A stretch of DNA of 64,000 nt from contig NZ_KQ948046.1 of the NCBI RefSeq assembly GCF_001513965.1, positions 2,341 to 66,340 on the forward strand, read 5' to 3'. The stretch's first letter is position 1; each line of letters opens with the position of its first letter. Source of the stretch: Streptomyces cellostaticus. Its GTDB lineage: Bacteria; Actinomycetota; Actinomycetes; Streptomycetales; Streptomycetaceae. Both the position numbers and the translations under genes were made by a program. This document shows positions 34,441-44,874 of this stretch, piece after piece. Below the pieces are notes generated by a model that saw only the letters and a list, made by a program, of their open reading frames with translations, did not search any database and was not told where the DNA came from.

Positions 34441-36681
34441 ATGGAACCGACCGAGAGCGCCGCCCCGGACGCACGGCTGCGCCTGCGCCGCCGTGCGGGC
34501 GCGTGGCGGGGGAGCCGGTGGACCGGGCGGGGCGCCGAGCGCACGGGCACCCGGACGCGCCCGGCCGGACCGGGGCCCGCGACCGAGGCACACACCCCGA
34601 TCCCGCTGGCCATCGAGCCCGCCCCCGCGCTGTCCGGCGCCGACTCCGAACGGCACGTGTCCTGGCCCGCGCTGCCCGCGGCCGTCGTGGCCGCCGCCGG
34701 ATTCGCCCTGGGCGCGGGCTTCTACCGCGCCTTCACCGGCCATCACGCACTCTTCCCGGGCGGCACGGTCGGCTGGTCGCTGGCCCTGCTCACCGGCGTC
34801 ATCGTCGGCCACCTCGTGATGCTCGGCCGTGCCCGCTGGTGGGGCGGCACCGGTTCCGGCGCCGCCCTCACCCTGGCAGTCCTGCTGCTGTACGGCTGGG
34901 TGCCCGCCTGGATGGTCAGCCTCACCGTCGTCGTCCTGGTCGGCATAGCCAGGCGGCACCGCTGGCGGCAGGGCGTGCTGCACGGCGCCGTGGACATCCT
35001 CGGGATCAGCGTGGGCGCCCTGGTGCTCGGCTCCTTCGGGCGCGTACCGAGCGTCGAGGCGCCCTGGCGGCCGGACACCTGGAGCATCGCCGCGCTCCCC
35101 GAGGTGGTGCTCGTCGCGGCCGCCTACCTCGCGGTGAGCCGCGGCCTGCTGTGGTACCTGCACGCCCCGCGCGGCGGGGGACTGCCCACCGTCGCCCGCA
35201 CCGCACTGGTCAGACAGGGCCTGGTCGCCGTCGCGCTGCTCGGCATCGCGCCGCTGGTGTGCGTGGTCGCCGACGCAGAGCCGATCCTGCTGCCGCTGTT
35301 CGCCATCCCGCTGATCGCCCTCGACTCCACCCTGTGGATGGCCCGGGCCCGCGCCGAGGAGCAGTTGCGCGACCCGTTGACCGGACTGCCCAACCGGCAG
35401 TGGCTGCTGGAGCGCATCTGGACCGCCCTCGACGACGCCGAGCGGATAGGCGCGCGTACGGCCCTCATGCTGATCGACCTCGACCGTTTCCGGTCGGTGA
35501 ACGACACCCTCGGTCATCTCGCCGGTGACCGGCTGCTGTTGCAGATAGCCGACCGGCTCCGGCTCGCCCTGCCGCGCGGCGCGGAGGCCGCCCGGCTCGG
35601 CGGTGACGAGTTCGCGGTCTTACTGCCCGTCGCCGACTCCACCACGTCGGCCACGCGGGTCGCCCGCGGCCTCGTCGCCGCCCTCAGCTCGCCGCTCGAC
35701 CTCGACGGGCTCACCCTCGTCCTGGAGGCCAGCGCGGGTGTCGCCGTCTTCCCCGACCACGCACTGGACGCCGAGGGGCTGCTGCGGCGGGCGGACGTGG
35801 CGATGTACCAGGCGAAGCGGGACCGTACGGGCGTCGAGGTCTACGAGTCCAAGCGGGACTCCAACACCCCGGACCGGCTGGGCCTGCTGGGCGATCTGCG
35901 CCGGGCGCTGGACGCGCACGAGGTGCAGTTGCACTACCAGCCCAAGGTCCGCTTCGACGGACAGGTCGCCGGGCTCGAGGCGCTGGTCCGCTGGGTGCAT
36001 CCCGAGCGCGGGAAGGTGCCGCCGGACGAGTTCATAGCGATAGCCGAGTCCTCGGGGCTGATGCCCCATCTGACGGAGTACGTGCTGGAGACCGCACTCG
36101 CGCAGGTCGCCCGGTGGCGGGCGCAGGGGCTGCGGGTGCCGGTGGCGGTCAATGTCTCCCCGCGCGATGTCCACACGCCCGGCTTCGCGGGCTCGGTCGC
36201 CGCGCGCCTGGCCCGGCACGGAGTCCCCGCGGGAGCCCTCCAGCTGGAGATAACCGAGCACGTGCTGCTGGAGGATCCGCAGCGGGCCGCCGACACCCTC
36301 GCCGGGCTCACCGGGCACGGCGTGAAGATGTCCCTGGACGACTTCGGCACCGGGTACTCCTCGCTGGTGCATCTGCGCCGGCTGCCGGTGAGCGAGCTGA
36401 AGATCGACCGGTCCTTCGTGGCCCGGCTGGCCGTGGACAACGAGGACGCGGAGATCGTGCGCTGCACGGTCGACCTGGCACACTCGCTGGGCTTGCTGGT
36501 CGTCGCCGAGGGCGTGGAGGACGACGAGACCTGGGAGCGGCTGCGGGACCTCGGCTGTGACGCGGTGCAGGGGTGGCTGGTCGCCGCGGCGATGCCTCCG
36601 GACGAGACGACGGCGTGGCTGCGGGCGAGGGGGTCCCGTGGGTGGCAACGCCCGCGCGCTGCGCTGCCGGCCGCCGAATAG
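34441..36681 (+). CDS. rmdB: Membrane GGDEF-EAL cyclic di-GMP enzyme (RmdB-like)
   Basis: A 746-residue protein. A Pro/Arg-rich cytoplasmic N-terminus is followed by about seven to eight hydrophobic helices (residues ~80-300), then a GGDEF domain with intact GGDEF at 387-391 and an EAL domain with E513-A514-L515, NVSPRDVH, the DDFGTGYSS loop (D633, D634) and the later EGVED motif. Both active sites look complete, so synthesis and hydrolysis of c-di-GMP are both possible. Position next to ligA and domain order match S. coelicolor RmdB, reported as a phosphodiesterase affecting development. GAGAGGGACGGGA precedes the ATG. Confidence 0.92.
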   Translation: MEPTESAAPDARLRLRRRAGAWRGSRWTGRGAERTGTRTRPAGPGPATEAHTPIPLAIEPAPALSGADSERHVSWPALPAAVVAAAGFALGAGFYRAFTGHHALFPGGTVGWSLALLTGVIVGHLVMLGRARWWGGTGSGAALTLAVLLLYGWVPAWMVSLTVVVLVGIARRHRWRQGVLHGAVDILGISVGALVLGSFGRVPSVEAPWRPDTWSIAALPEVVLVAAAYLAVSRGLLWYLHAPRGGGLPTVARTALVRQGLVAVALLGIAPLVCVVADAEPILLPLFAIPLIALDSTLWMARARAEEQLRDPLTGLPNRQWLLERIWTALDDAERIGARTALMLIDLDRFRSVNDTLGHLAGDRLLLQIADRLRLALPRGAEAARLGGDEFAVLLPVADSTTSATRVARGLVAALSSPLDLDGLTLVLEASAGVAVFPDHALDAEGLLRRADVAMYQAKRDRTGVEVYESKRDSNTPDRLGLLGDLRRALDAHEVQLHYQPKVRFDGQVAGLEALVRWVHPERGKVPPDEFIAIAESSGLMPHLTEYVLETALAQVARWRAQGLRVPVAVNVSPRDVHTPGFAGSVAARLARHGVPAGALQLEITEHVLLEDPQRAADTLAGLTGHGVKMSLDDFGTGYSSLVHLRRLPVSELKIDRSFVARLAVDNEDAEIVRCTVDLAHSLGLLVVAEGVEDDETWERLRDLGCDAVQGWLVAAAMPPDETTAWLRARGSRGWQRPRAALPAAE

Positions 36682-36757
36682 TTCTTCCCGGCCGACCGCC
36701 CAACTCGGCTTGGCCGCACGGCTCCTGTGGGGGCCGACCACTGTCGGCGGCTGCGGG

Positions 36758-37333
36758 TCAGCCCGCGAAGTGGCCGACCAGCAGCGCCAACCTGCTCTCA
36801 TGCGCCCCCTCCGGTAGCCGGCCGCTGCGCGTCAGGGTCGCCAGGCCGTGCAGGCAGGCCCAGAACGTCTCCGTCAGCAGGCCGGGGTCGTCGCCCTCCG
36901 CCGCGATCGGCTCCACCGCCAGGAGCAGTTCGCCGAACGCGTCCCACAAGGGCGCCGGTGCCTCCTCCGTGGCGAACGGCAGGTCCACCAGGTGGGTGAA
37001 CATCGCGTCGTAGAGGGCCGGCCTGCGCTGCGCGAAGGACGTGTACGTCTGCGCCACCGCCGCCAGCGACTCCCGGATGCCCCCGGCCGCCGTGCGCGCG
37101 GCCCGCAGCTCCGCCGCCAGGTCCGCGCAGCCCTGCACCGCGACCGCCGCCATGATCGCGTCCTTGCCCTTGAAGTGGCTGTAGAGGACCGGCTGGCTGT
37201 ACTCGATCTCGGCGGCCAGCCGGCGTGTGGTCACCGCGTCCCAGCCCTCCGCCTCCGCCAGTTCCCGTGCGGCCGTCACGATCAGCCGCTCGCGTTCCGC
37301 TCGTTCGCGCTCCCGGCGCGTCTGGATCGTCAT
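36758..37333 (-). CDS. TetR/AcrR-family regulator
   Basis: A 191-residue repressor. The HTH occupies about residues 12-60 (RLIVTAARELAEAEGWDAVT, then RRLAAEIEYSQPVLYSHF), and the ligand-binding domain contains a WHG-like ETFWACLHGLATLTRSGRL. The product probably represses the divergent DUF4267 gene: two perfect CTAGC-N3-GCTAG palindromes lie in the 87-base shared promoter. The inducer is unknown. Confidence 0.9.
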   Translation of the reverse strand: MTIQTRRERERAERERLIVTAARELAEAEGWDAVTTRRLAAEIEYSQPVLYSHFKGKDAIMAAVAVQGCADLAAELRAARTAAGGIRESLAAVAQTYTSFAQRRPALYDAMFTHLVDLPFATEEAPAPLWDAFGELLLAVEPIAAEGDDPGLLTETFWACLHGLATLTRSGRLPEGAHESRLALLVGHFAG

Positions 37334-37343
37334 GACCCTGATT

Positions 37344-37406
37344 CTAGCATCGCTAGCGATTCTGTCGATGCTCTGCTAGCTTCGCTCTTGTCCCTAGCGC
37401 TGCTAG
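37344..37406. promoter_or_regulatory. Operator with two CTAGC-N3-GCTAG palindromes
   Basis: CTAGC-ATC-GCTAG at 37344-37356 and CTAGC-GCT-GCTAG at 37394-37406 are exact dyads, with extra GCTAGC and TCGCT half-sites between them. They lie between the TetR gene and the DUF4267 gene and immediately before the latter's AAGGAG. This is a strong candidate for the binding site of the adjacent regulator. Confidence 0.78.
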
Positions 37407-37420
37407 CAAGGAGAAGAGAC

Positions 37421-37792
37421 GTGACCGTCACCGCGTACACCCTGGCCGTCGTACTCGACCTGTTCTGCGTGTTCCTGGGCTACGGGTTCCTGTTCCGGCC
37501 CGCCTCCTCCGCCGCCGGTTACGGCGTCCCCGCCCGGCCGGACGGCGACGCCGGCGCCTACCTCACGATCAAGGGCCTGAGGGACGGCACCTTCGGTCTG
37601 CTGGGCCTGGCGCTGCTGGCCTTCGCCGGGGCGCAGGCCGAGGCCTGGTTCATGGTCTGCGTGGCCCTTGTCCCGCTCGGCGACACGCTGATAGTCCTGC
37701 GCAACGGCGGCACGAAAGCCGTCGCCTTCGGGATCCACTTCGCCACCGCGGTCGTTGTACTGATCAGTGCGGGTCTGCTGTTCGCCGTCTGA
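37421..37792 (+). CDS. DUF4267-like small membrane protein
   Basis: A 123-residue protein with four hydrophobic helices: LAVVLDLFCVFLGYGFLF, FGLLGLALLAFAGA, FMVCVALVPLGDTLIVL and FATAVVVLISAGLLFAV. The helix-1 FLF-RP-AAGYGVP pattern and the YLTIKGLRDGTFGLL loop fit DUF4267. The start GTG 37421 follows AAGGAG. It is probably repressed by the divergent TetR protein and cotranscribed with the cupin gene 28 bases downstream. The function is unknown. Confidence 0.82.
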   Translation: MTVTAYTLAVVLDLFCVFLGYGFLFRPASSAAGYGVPARPDGDAGAYLTIKGLRDGTFGLLGLALLAFAGAQAEAWFMVCVALVPLGDTLIVLRNGGTKAVAFGIHFATAVVVLISAGLLFAV

Positions 37793-37820
37793 ACGCCCGA
37801 TCACTCACAGGGGGAGAGTC

Positions 37821-38315
37821 ATGTCGCTGTTCGTTCCGAAGTTCGACGAGTCCGTGATCGTCCGTGAGGCCGAGGCCGAAGTCGTCGGCCGCGCGCCCAC
37901 CACCGTGCGCCTGCTGGCCGACAGCAGCCGGACCGGCGGCGCGCTGTCCACCCAGCGCGTCACCCTCACGGCGGGCGCCGACGGCGCCAAGCCGCACTGG
38001 CACGACAACTCCGCCGAGATGTTCTTCCTGCTCGACGGCGCCGCCGACATCCTCTCCGGCGAGGACGTCGTGACCGCCGGCCCCGGTGACCTCGTCATCG
38101 TCCCGCCCGGCAAGCCGCACGCCTTCGCCGCCGTACCCGGCGCCGACGCCGACCTGCTCATCGTCCTCACGCCGGGCGTCGAGCGCTTCGAGTACTTCCG
38201 CCATCTGCAGCGCATCGCCCTCGGTGAGGCCACTTCGGAGAGCCTGCTGGAGGTGCAGGAGCTGTACGACAACCACTTCCTGAAGAGCGAGGCGTGGGAC
38301 GCCCGGCGCCGCTGA
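37821..38315 (+). CDS. Cupin-domain protein
   Basis: A 164-residue protein with a single cupin barrel. The first motif (PHWHDNSAEMFFLLDGAADI) supplies two His and a Glu, and the second (GDLVIVPPGKPHAFAA) the final His, so a metal site is intact. Cupins of this size include quercetinase-like dioxygenases and sugar-binding regulators; no DNA-binding domain is present. The start is ATG 37821 after GGGGGAGAG. It lies in the same transcription unit as the DUF4267 gene. Confidence 0.87.
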   Translation: MSLFVPKFDESVIVREAEAEVVGRAPTTVRLLADSSRTGGALSTQRVTLTAGADGAKPHWHDNSAEMFFLLDGAADILSGEDVVTAGPGDLVIVPPGKPHAFAAVPGADADLLIVLTPGVERFEYFRHLQRIALGEATSESLLEVQELYDNHFLKSEAWDARRR

Positions 38316-38407
38316 GGACGGGGCCCCGGCAAACCGTTTCACGGGCACGGGGCCCCGACCCATAGGATTGGGCCAAACCACACACACTCACCCCAGAGGA
38401 TCGCTGC

Positions 38408-38704
38408 ATGCCTGGCATCACGCGCGAGGAGGTCGCCCACCTCGCCCGGCTGGCGCGTCTGGAGCTGAAGCCCGAAGAACTCGACCACTTCGCAGGCCAG
38501 CTCGACGACATCATCGGCGCGGTCGCCCGCGTCAGCGAGGTCGCCGACCAAGACGTACCGCCGACCTCTCACCCGCTGCCGCTGACGAACGTCATGCGGC
38601 CGGACGAGGTCCGTCCCTCGCTCACCCCCGAGCAGGCGCTCTCCGGCGCCCCGGCCCAGGAGCAGCAGCGTTTCAAGGTGCCGCAGATCCTGGGGGAGGA
38701 CTGA
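38408..38704 (+). CDS. gatC: Asp-tRNA(Asn)/Glu-tRNA(Gln) amidotransferase subunit C
   Basis: The 98-residue small subunit wraps around GatA and stabilises the GatCAB complex that converts misacylated Glu-tRNA(Gln) or Asp-tRNA(Asn). The sequence MPGITREEVAHLARLARLEL, the central VPPTSHPLPLTNVMRPDEVRPSL and the C-terminal FKVPQILGED are characteristic. It is followed two bases later by gatA. CCAGAGGATC precedes the ATG. A hairpin with CGGGGCCCCG arms upstream may end the cupin transcript. Confidence 0.95.
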   Translation: MPGITREEVAHLARLARLELKPEELDHFAGQLDDIIGAVARVSEVADQDVPPTSHPLPLTNVMRPDEVRPSLTPEQALSGAPAQEQQRFKVPQILGED

Positions 38705-38706
38705 CC

Positions 38707-40199
<1,493 letters not shown>

Positions 40200-40203
<4 letters not shown>

Positions 40204-40439
40204 GTGCACTGAACAAGGCCAAGGGCTTCAAGAAGTCGAAGTCCGGCACGTACCTGTCGATGGCCGGGACCGCGTTCGGCGCGATCGGTGTGGCCAAGCA
40301 GATCAAGAAGGCGCGCGCCGAGCACGACACGCTGCGGCTGATCGACGCCACCGTGTCCGCCGTCGCGATCGTCACCGGCCTCGCCATCCTCTACCGCGAG
40401 CTGAAGCGGCTGGGCGACGACGACGTCCTGCTGGGCTGA
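40200..40439 (+). CDS. Small protein between gatA and gatB, 79 aa
   Basis: A 79-residue protein translated from GTG 40200, which overlaps the gatA TGA by 4 bases. A basic N-terminus (NKAKGFKKSKSGTY) precedes a mildly hydrophobic, Gly/Ala-rich stretch SMAGTAFGAIGVAKQI and a second helix TVSAVAIVTGLAILYRELK, so it may associate with membrane. I do not recognise the family. Its coupling inside an essential operon and its clear codon bias argue that it is real. gatB starts 16 bases after its stop. Confidence 0.78.
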
Positions 40440-40455
40440 GAGGGAAGTTTTCACC

Positions 40456-41970
40456 GTGACCACCACGACCGACCTGGTGTCGTACGAGGACGCGCTGGCG
40501 TCGTACGACCCCGTCATGGGCCTCGAGGTCCATGTCGAACTCGGCACCAAGACCAAGATGTTCTGTGGCTGTTCGACGGCGCTCGGCGCCGAGCCGAACA
40601 CCCAGACCTGCCCGACCTGCCTCGGCCTGCCCGGCTCGCTCCCGGTCGTCAACGCGACCGGCGTCGAGTCGGCGATCAAGATCGGTCTCGCGCTGAACTG
40701 CGAGATCGCCGAGTGGTGCCGCTTCGCCCGGAAGAACTACTTCTATCCGGACATGCCGAAGAACTTCCAGACCTCCCAGTACGACGAGCCGATCGCCTTC
40801 AACGGCTACCTCGACGTACAGCTGGAGGACGGCGAGACCTTCCGCGTGGAGATCGAGCGCGCCCACATGGAGGAGGACACCGGCAAGTCCACCCACGTGG
40901 GCGGCGCGACCGGCCGTATCCATGGCGCGCAGCACTCGCTGCTCGACTACAACCGCGCGGGTATCCCGCTCATCGAGATCGTCACCAAGCCGATCGTCGG
41001 CGCCGGCGAGCGTGCTCCCGAGGTGGCGAAGGCGTACGTCCGTGAGCTGCGCGAGCTCATCAAGGCGCTGGACGTCTCCGAGGCCCGCATGGAGATGGGC
41101 CAGATGCGCTGCGACGTGAACCTGTCGCTGATGCCCAAGGGCAGCGAGAAGTTCGGCACGCGCTCCGAGACGAAGAACGTCAACTCGCTGCGTTCCGTGG
41201 AGCGTGCGGCGCGCTTCGAGATCATGCGGCACGCCGCCGTGCTCGGCGGCGGCGGCACGATCATCCAGGAGACCCGTCACTTCCACGAGGACACGGGGTC
41301 CACGACCTCGGGCCGCGTGAAGGAGGAGGCCGAGGACTACCGGTACTTCCCGGAGCCCGACCTCGTCCCCGTGGCGCCCTCGCGCGAGTGGGTCGAGGAG
41401 ATCCGCGCCGCGCTGCCGGAGATGCCGCTGGCCCGCCGCACCCGCCTGCTCGCGGAGTGGGGCATCTCGGCCACCGACATGCAGGCGATCCTCAACGCCG
41501 GCGCCCTGGACCTGATCGTCGCCACCATCGACGCCGATGCCGACGCGGCCTCGGCCCGCAAGTGGTGGATGGGTGAACTGGCACGCAGCGCCAACGAGTC
41601 CGGCAAGACGCTGGACGAGCTGGCCATCACGCCGGAGCAGGTTGCCCGGGTCGCGCATCTGGTGGCTTCCGGCGACCTGAACGACAAGCTGGCCCGCCAG
41701 GTCATCGAGGGCGTCCTCGCGGGCGAGGGCACCCCGGACGAGGTCGTCGAGAAGCGCGGCCTGAAGGTCGTCTCCGACGACTCGGCGCTTGGCACGGCTG
41801 TCGACGAGGCCATCGCCGGCAACCCGGGCATCGCGGACAAGATCCGCGGCGGCAAGGTGGCCGCGGCCGGCGCCCTGGTCGGCGCGGTCATGAAGGCGAC
41901 CCGGGGTCAGGCCGACGCGGCCCGCGTCAAGGAGCTGATCCTGGAGAAGCTCGGCGTGAGCGAGGGCTGA
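40456..41970 (+). CDS. gatB: Asp-tRNA(Asn)/Glu-tRNA(Gln) amidotransferase subunit B
   Basis: The tRNA-binding kinase/transamidase subunit, 504 residues. MGLEVHVELGTKTKMFCGC and TCPTCLGLPGSLPV form the N-terminal cradle domain with zinc-type Cys pairs; RKNYFYPDMPKNFQTSQYD and EEDTGKS follow; the helical tail domain (residues ~300-504) includes VARKWW-like ARKWWMGEL and the YqeY-like end AKIRGGK-type DKIRGGKVAAAGALVGAVMK. The start is GTG 40456. A strong terminator hairpin follows. Confidence 0.97.
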   Translation: MTTTTDLVSYEDALASYDPVMGLEVHVELGTKTKMFCGCSTALGAEPNTQTCPTCLGLPGSLPVVNATGVESAIKIGLALNCEIAEWCRFARKNYFYPDMPKNFQTSQYDEPIAFNGYLDVQLEDGETFRVEIERAHMEEDTGKSTHVGGATGRIHGAQHSLLDYNRAGIPLIEIVTKPIVGAGERAPEVAKAYVRELRELIKALDVSEARMEMGQMRCDVNLSLMPKGSEKFGTRSETKNVNSLRSVERAARFEIMRHAAVLGGGGTIIQETRHFHEDTGSTTSGRVKEEAEDYRYFPEPDLVPVAPSREWVEEIRAALPEMPLARRTRLLAEWGISATDMQAILNAGALDLIVATIDADADAASARKWWMGELARSANESGKTLDELAITPEQVARVAHLVASGDLNDKLARQVIEGVLAGEGTPDEVVEKRGLKVVSDDSALGTAVDEAIAGNPGIADKIRGGKVAAAGALVGAVMKATRGQADAARVKELILEKLGVSEG

Positions 41971-41983
41971 GTCCCTGCTCACC

Positions 41984-42014
41984 ACGGCCCCGGAGGCACG
42001 TCCTCCGGGGCCGT
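41984..42014 (+). terminator. Terminator hairpin after gatB
   Basis: ACGGCCCCGGAGG (41984-41996) pairs perfectly with CCTCCGGGGCCGT (42002-42014) over 13 bp with a 5-base loop. No T-run follows, as is frequent in Streptomyces. Confidence 0.75.
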
Positions 42015-42124
42015 ACCCGTATCTGCGGCGTGCGATGTTCCGGTCACGAACGACCATGGACAACAGCCAAGGGCACCGCCCCGCACCCAGGTTTCCCGGC
42101 CGGACGCGCTACGCTCGCCCTGCC

Positions 42125-42439
42125 ATGAGTGGACGCACCGATTCCGACACCGAACCCGTCATAACCGAGGCGGAAGAGCCGACGGACGACGTCTCGGACG
42201 CCCGCCGGGCCCGCTGGACCGCCGCCGGCAGCGGAGCCCTGCTCACCCTCGCCGGGCTCGCCGCCGCGCTCCTCCGGCTCACCGGATCCGCGCCGGCCCT
42301 CGTGCCCGCCGCCTACGCCCTGGGCGCCGCCGTGTGCGCGTTCGCCGCGTTCCTCGGCTTCCGCGGCCGTACCCGCCGGGCGCTGTGGCTGTTGATCGTC
42401 GGGACGATGGTCATGGCTCTCGGGGACCAGTTCGACTGA
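42125..42439 (+). CDS. Small integral membrane protein, 104 aa
   Basis: A 104-residue protein. An acidic N-terminal tail of about 30 residues is followed by three hydrophobic helices (GALLTLAGLAAALLRL, ALVPAAYALGAAVCAFAAFL and WLLIVGTMVMALG) with a basic cytoplasmic turn RGRTRRAL between the second and third. I do not recognise the family. It stands alone between the gatB terminator and the MMPL transporter. Confidence 0.75.
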   Translation: MSGRTDSDTEPVITEAEEPTDDVSDARRARWTAAGSGALLTLAGLAAALLRLTGSAPALVPAAYALGAAVCAFAAFLGFRGRTRRALWLLIVGTMVMALGDQFD

Positions 42440-42642
42440 AGTGCCCGCCGGGACGACAGAGTTCGCCGAACTGTCCTGTGACGTACCTCGCACTCTTATG
42501 AATAAGCCTATGAACGCGGCAAACGATCACTTTTGCCTGCGAGAGTGTCCTGCGATTGCTCATGCGTTCTTTGCGGGCTGTTCAGTCGATGGACGATCGT
42601 TCCCGGTCAAAGATCAACACATCGTCCACTGGGAGCACGTCC

Positions 42643-44874
42643 GTGGCAGCCCTCGCCCGTTGGTGTGTCCGGCATCGCCTGGTCGCCGTCCTGCTGTGGC
42701 TCCTCGCCTTCGGCGGGGTCACCGCGGCCGCCACGGCGGCCGGTCCGGCGTACTCGAACGACTACGAGGTCCCCGGCACCGAATCGGGCCACGCCGCCCA
42801 GCTGCTCAAGTCGGGCTTCCCGGGCCTGGCCGGTGACAGCGACACCGTCGTCTGGCACACCGGCTCCGATACCGTCCGCGCGCCCGGCGTCGAGCGGACC
42901 ATGACCCGCACCCTGCATCGCATCGCCGGCCTGCCGGGAGTGGCCTCGGTGGCCGGCCCGTACGGCCGTCACGGCGCCCACCGGATCAGCGCCGACGGCC
43001 ACACGGCCTACGCCGCCGTCGCCTTCACCCAGCAGGCCGAGGACATCAAGAAGTCCGAGGCCGAGGCTGTCGTACGCCTTGCCAAGGCCGCCGAGCGGGA
43101 CGGCCTCAGGGTGGAGTTGGGCGGCAGTGCCATCGGGCTCACCCAGTCCGCCCGGGGGCATACCGCCGAGGTGGTCGGCGTGGTCGTCGCCGCGGTCGTG
43201 CTGTTCCTCGCCTTCGGCTCGCTCGCCGCCTCCCTGCTGCCGATCGCCACCGCGCTGATCGGCGTGGGCACGGCGTACGCCGGCATCGGACTGCTCGGAC
43301 ACGCCATGACCGTCGCCGACTTCGCGCCCATGCTCGGCATGCTGATCGGGCTCGGCGTCGGCATCGACTACGCGCTCTTCATCGTGACCCGGCACCGGCG
43401 CGGTCTGAAACGCGGCCTGAGCGTCACCGAGGCCGCCGCGAACGCCGTGGCCACCACCGGACGCGCGGTCGTCTTCGCGGGTGCGACCGTCTGCATCGCC
43501 CTGCTGGGCATGCTGATCCTGCGCCTGGGCTTCCTCAACGGCGTCGCCGTCGCGGCCTCGTTGACGGTCGTGCTCACCGTCGCGGCCTCCGTCACGCTGC
43601 TGCCCGCCCTGCTGGCCTGCATCGGACCGCGCGCCCTCAGCCGCCGGGAGCGGCGCCGGCTCGCCGAGCACGGGCCGCAGCCGGAGGTGCCCACCGGTCT
43701 CGCCGCCCGCTGGTCCGCGTTCGTGGAGCGCCGGCCCAAGCTGCTCGGCTCCCTCGCCGTCGCCGTCATCGCCGTGCTCGCACTGCCGACGCTCTCCCTC
43801 CACCTCGGCACCTCCGACCAGGGCAACGACCCCCGCTCGTCCACCACACGAGGGGCCTACGACCTCCTTGCGCAGGGCTTCGGGCCCGGAGTGAACGGCC
43901 CGCTGACCCTGGTGACGCGCGTCGACGGCGGCGACGACAAGCTCGCCCTGGACAGCCTCGACACCACCCTGCGCGCCACCCCGGGCGTCGCCTCCGTCAC
44001 CCCCGTCACCTACGACTCCGCCGGCGACACCGCGTACCTGACCGTCGTCCCCGACTCCGCGCCCCAGTCGCAGCGGACGAGCGACCTCGTCGACCGGCTG
44101 CGCGGCCAGGTGCTCCCGCGTGCGGAGACCGGCACTTCCCTGGACGTGCACGTGGGCGGGGTCACGGCGAGCTACGACGACTTCGCGGACGTGATCATCG
44201 GCAAACTGCCGCTGTTCGTGGGCGTGGTCATCGGGCTCGGCTGTCTCCTGCTGCTGGTCGCCTTCCGCTCGCTCGGCATCCCGCTGAAGGCCGGCGCGAT
44301 GAACATCGCCGCGGTCGCCGCCGCCTTCGGCATCGTCGTCGCCGTCTTCCAGTGGGGCTGGGGCAGCGAACTGCTCGGCCTCGGCCGCGCGGGCCCCATC
44401 GAACCCTTCCTGCCCGTGATCATGGTCTCGGTCCTCTTCGGGCTCTCGATGGACTACCAGGTCTTCCTGGTCAGCCGGATGTACGAGGAGTGGCTGGAGA
44501 CCGGCGACAACCGGCGGGCCGTGCGCGTCGGCCTCGCCGAGACCAGCCGGGTGATCAACTCGGCCGCGGTCATCATGATCTCGGTCTTCCTCGCCTTCGT
44601 CCTCAGCGGCGACCGCGTCATCGCCATGTTCGGCATCGCGCTCGCCTCCGCCGTCGCCCTCGACGCCTTCGTGCTGCGCACCCTGCTGGTGCCCGCCCTG
44701 ATGCATCTGCTCGGCGCCGCCAACTGGTGGCTGCCCGCCTGGCTGGAGGGCCGGCTGCCGCGCATCAGCATCGAGCCGCCCGAGTGCCGCGCCGCCCATG
44801 AGAGGCTCGGCAGGGTCTCGATGGAGGAACTGCGGAAGGAGCATCGGCACGATGTACGCGATATCCCTGGGTGA
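42643..44874 (+). CDS. MMPL-family (RND) membrane transporter
   Basis: A 743-residue transporter with the duplicated RND layout: a first helix (VAVLLWLLAFGGVTAAATAA), an external domain, a five-helix block (about residues 170-350) including GVGIDYALFIVTRHRRGL with the conserved Asp-Tyr of proton relay, then a second helix, external domain and block (GLSMDYQVFLVSRMYEEWLE). MMPL proteins export lipids or amphiphilic compounds by proton motive force. I chose GTG 42643 with GGGAG upstream; an extension to 42556 precedes it. Its 3' end overlaps the acetyltransferase gene by 23 bases. Confidence 0.92.
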   Translation: MAALARWCVRHRLVAVLLWLLAFGGVTAAATAAGPAYSNDYEVPGTESGHAAQLLKSGFPGLAGDSDTVVWHTGSDTVRAPGVERTMTRTLHRIAGLPGVASVAGPYGRHGAHRISADGHTAYAAVAFTQQAEDIKKSEAEAVVRLAKAAERDGLRVELGGSAIGLTQSARGHTAEVVGVVVAAVVLFLAFGSLAASLLPIATALIGVGTAYAGIGLLGHAMTVADFAPMLGMLIGLGVGIDYALFIVTRHRRGLKRGLSVTEAAANAVATTGRAVVFAGATVCIALLGMLILRLGFLNGVAVAASLTVVLTVAASVTLLPALLACIGPRALSRRERRRLAEHGPQPEVPTGLAARWSAFVERRPKLLGSLAVAVIAVLALPTLSLHLGTSDQGNDPRSSTTRGAYDLLAQGFGPGVNGPLTLVTRVDGGDDKLALDSLDTTLRATPGVASVTPVTYDSAGDTAYLTVVPDSAPQSQRTSDLVDRLRGQVLPRAETGTSLDVHVGGVTASYDDFADVIIGKLPLFVGVVIGLGCLLLLVAFRSLGIPLKAGAMNIAAVAAAFGIVVAVFQWGWGSELLGLGRAGPIEPFLPVIMVSVLFGLSMDYQVFLVSRMYEEWLETGDNRRAVRVGLAETSRVINSAAVIMISVFLAFVLSGDRVIAMFGIALASAVALDAFVLRTLLVPALMHLLGAANWWLPAWLEGRLPRISIEPPECRAAHERLGRVSMEELRKEHRHDVRDIPG

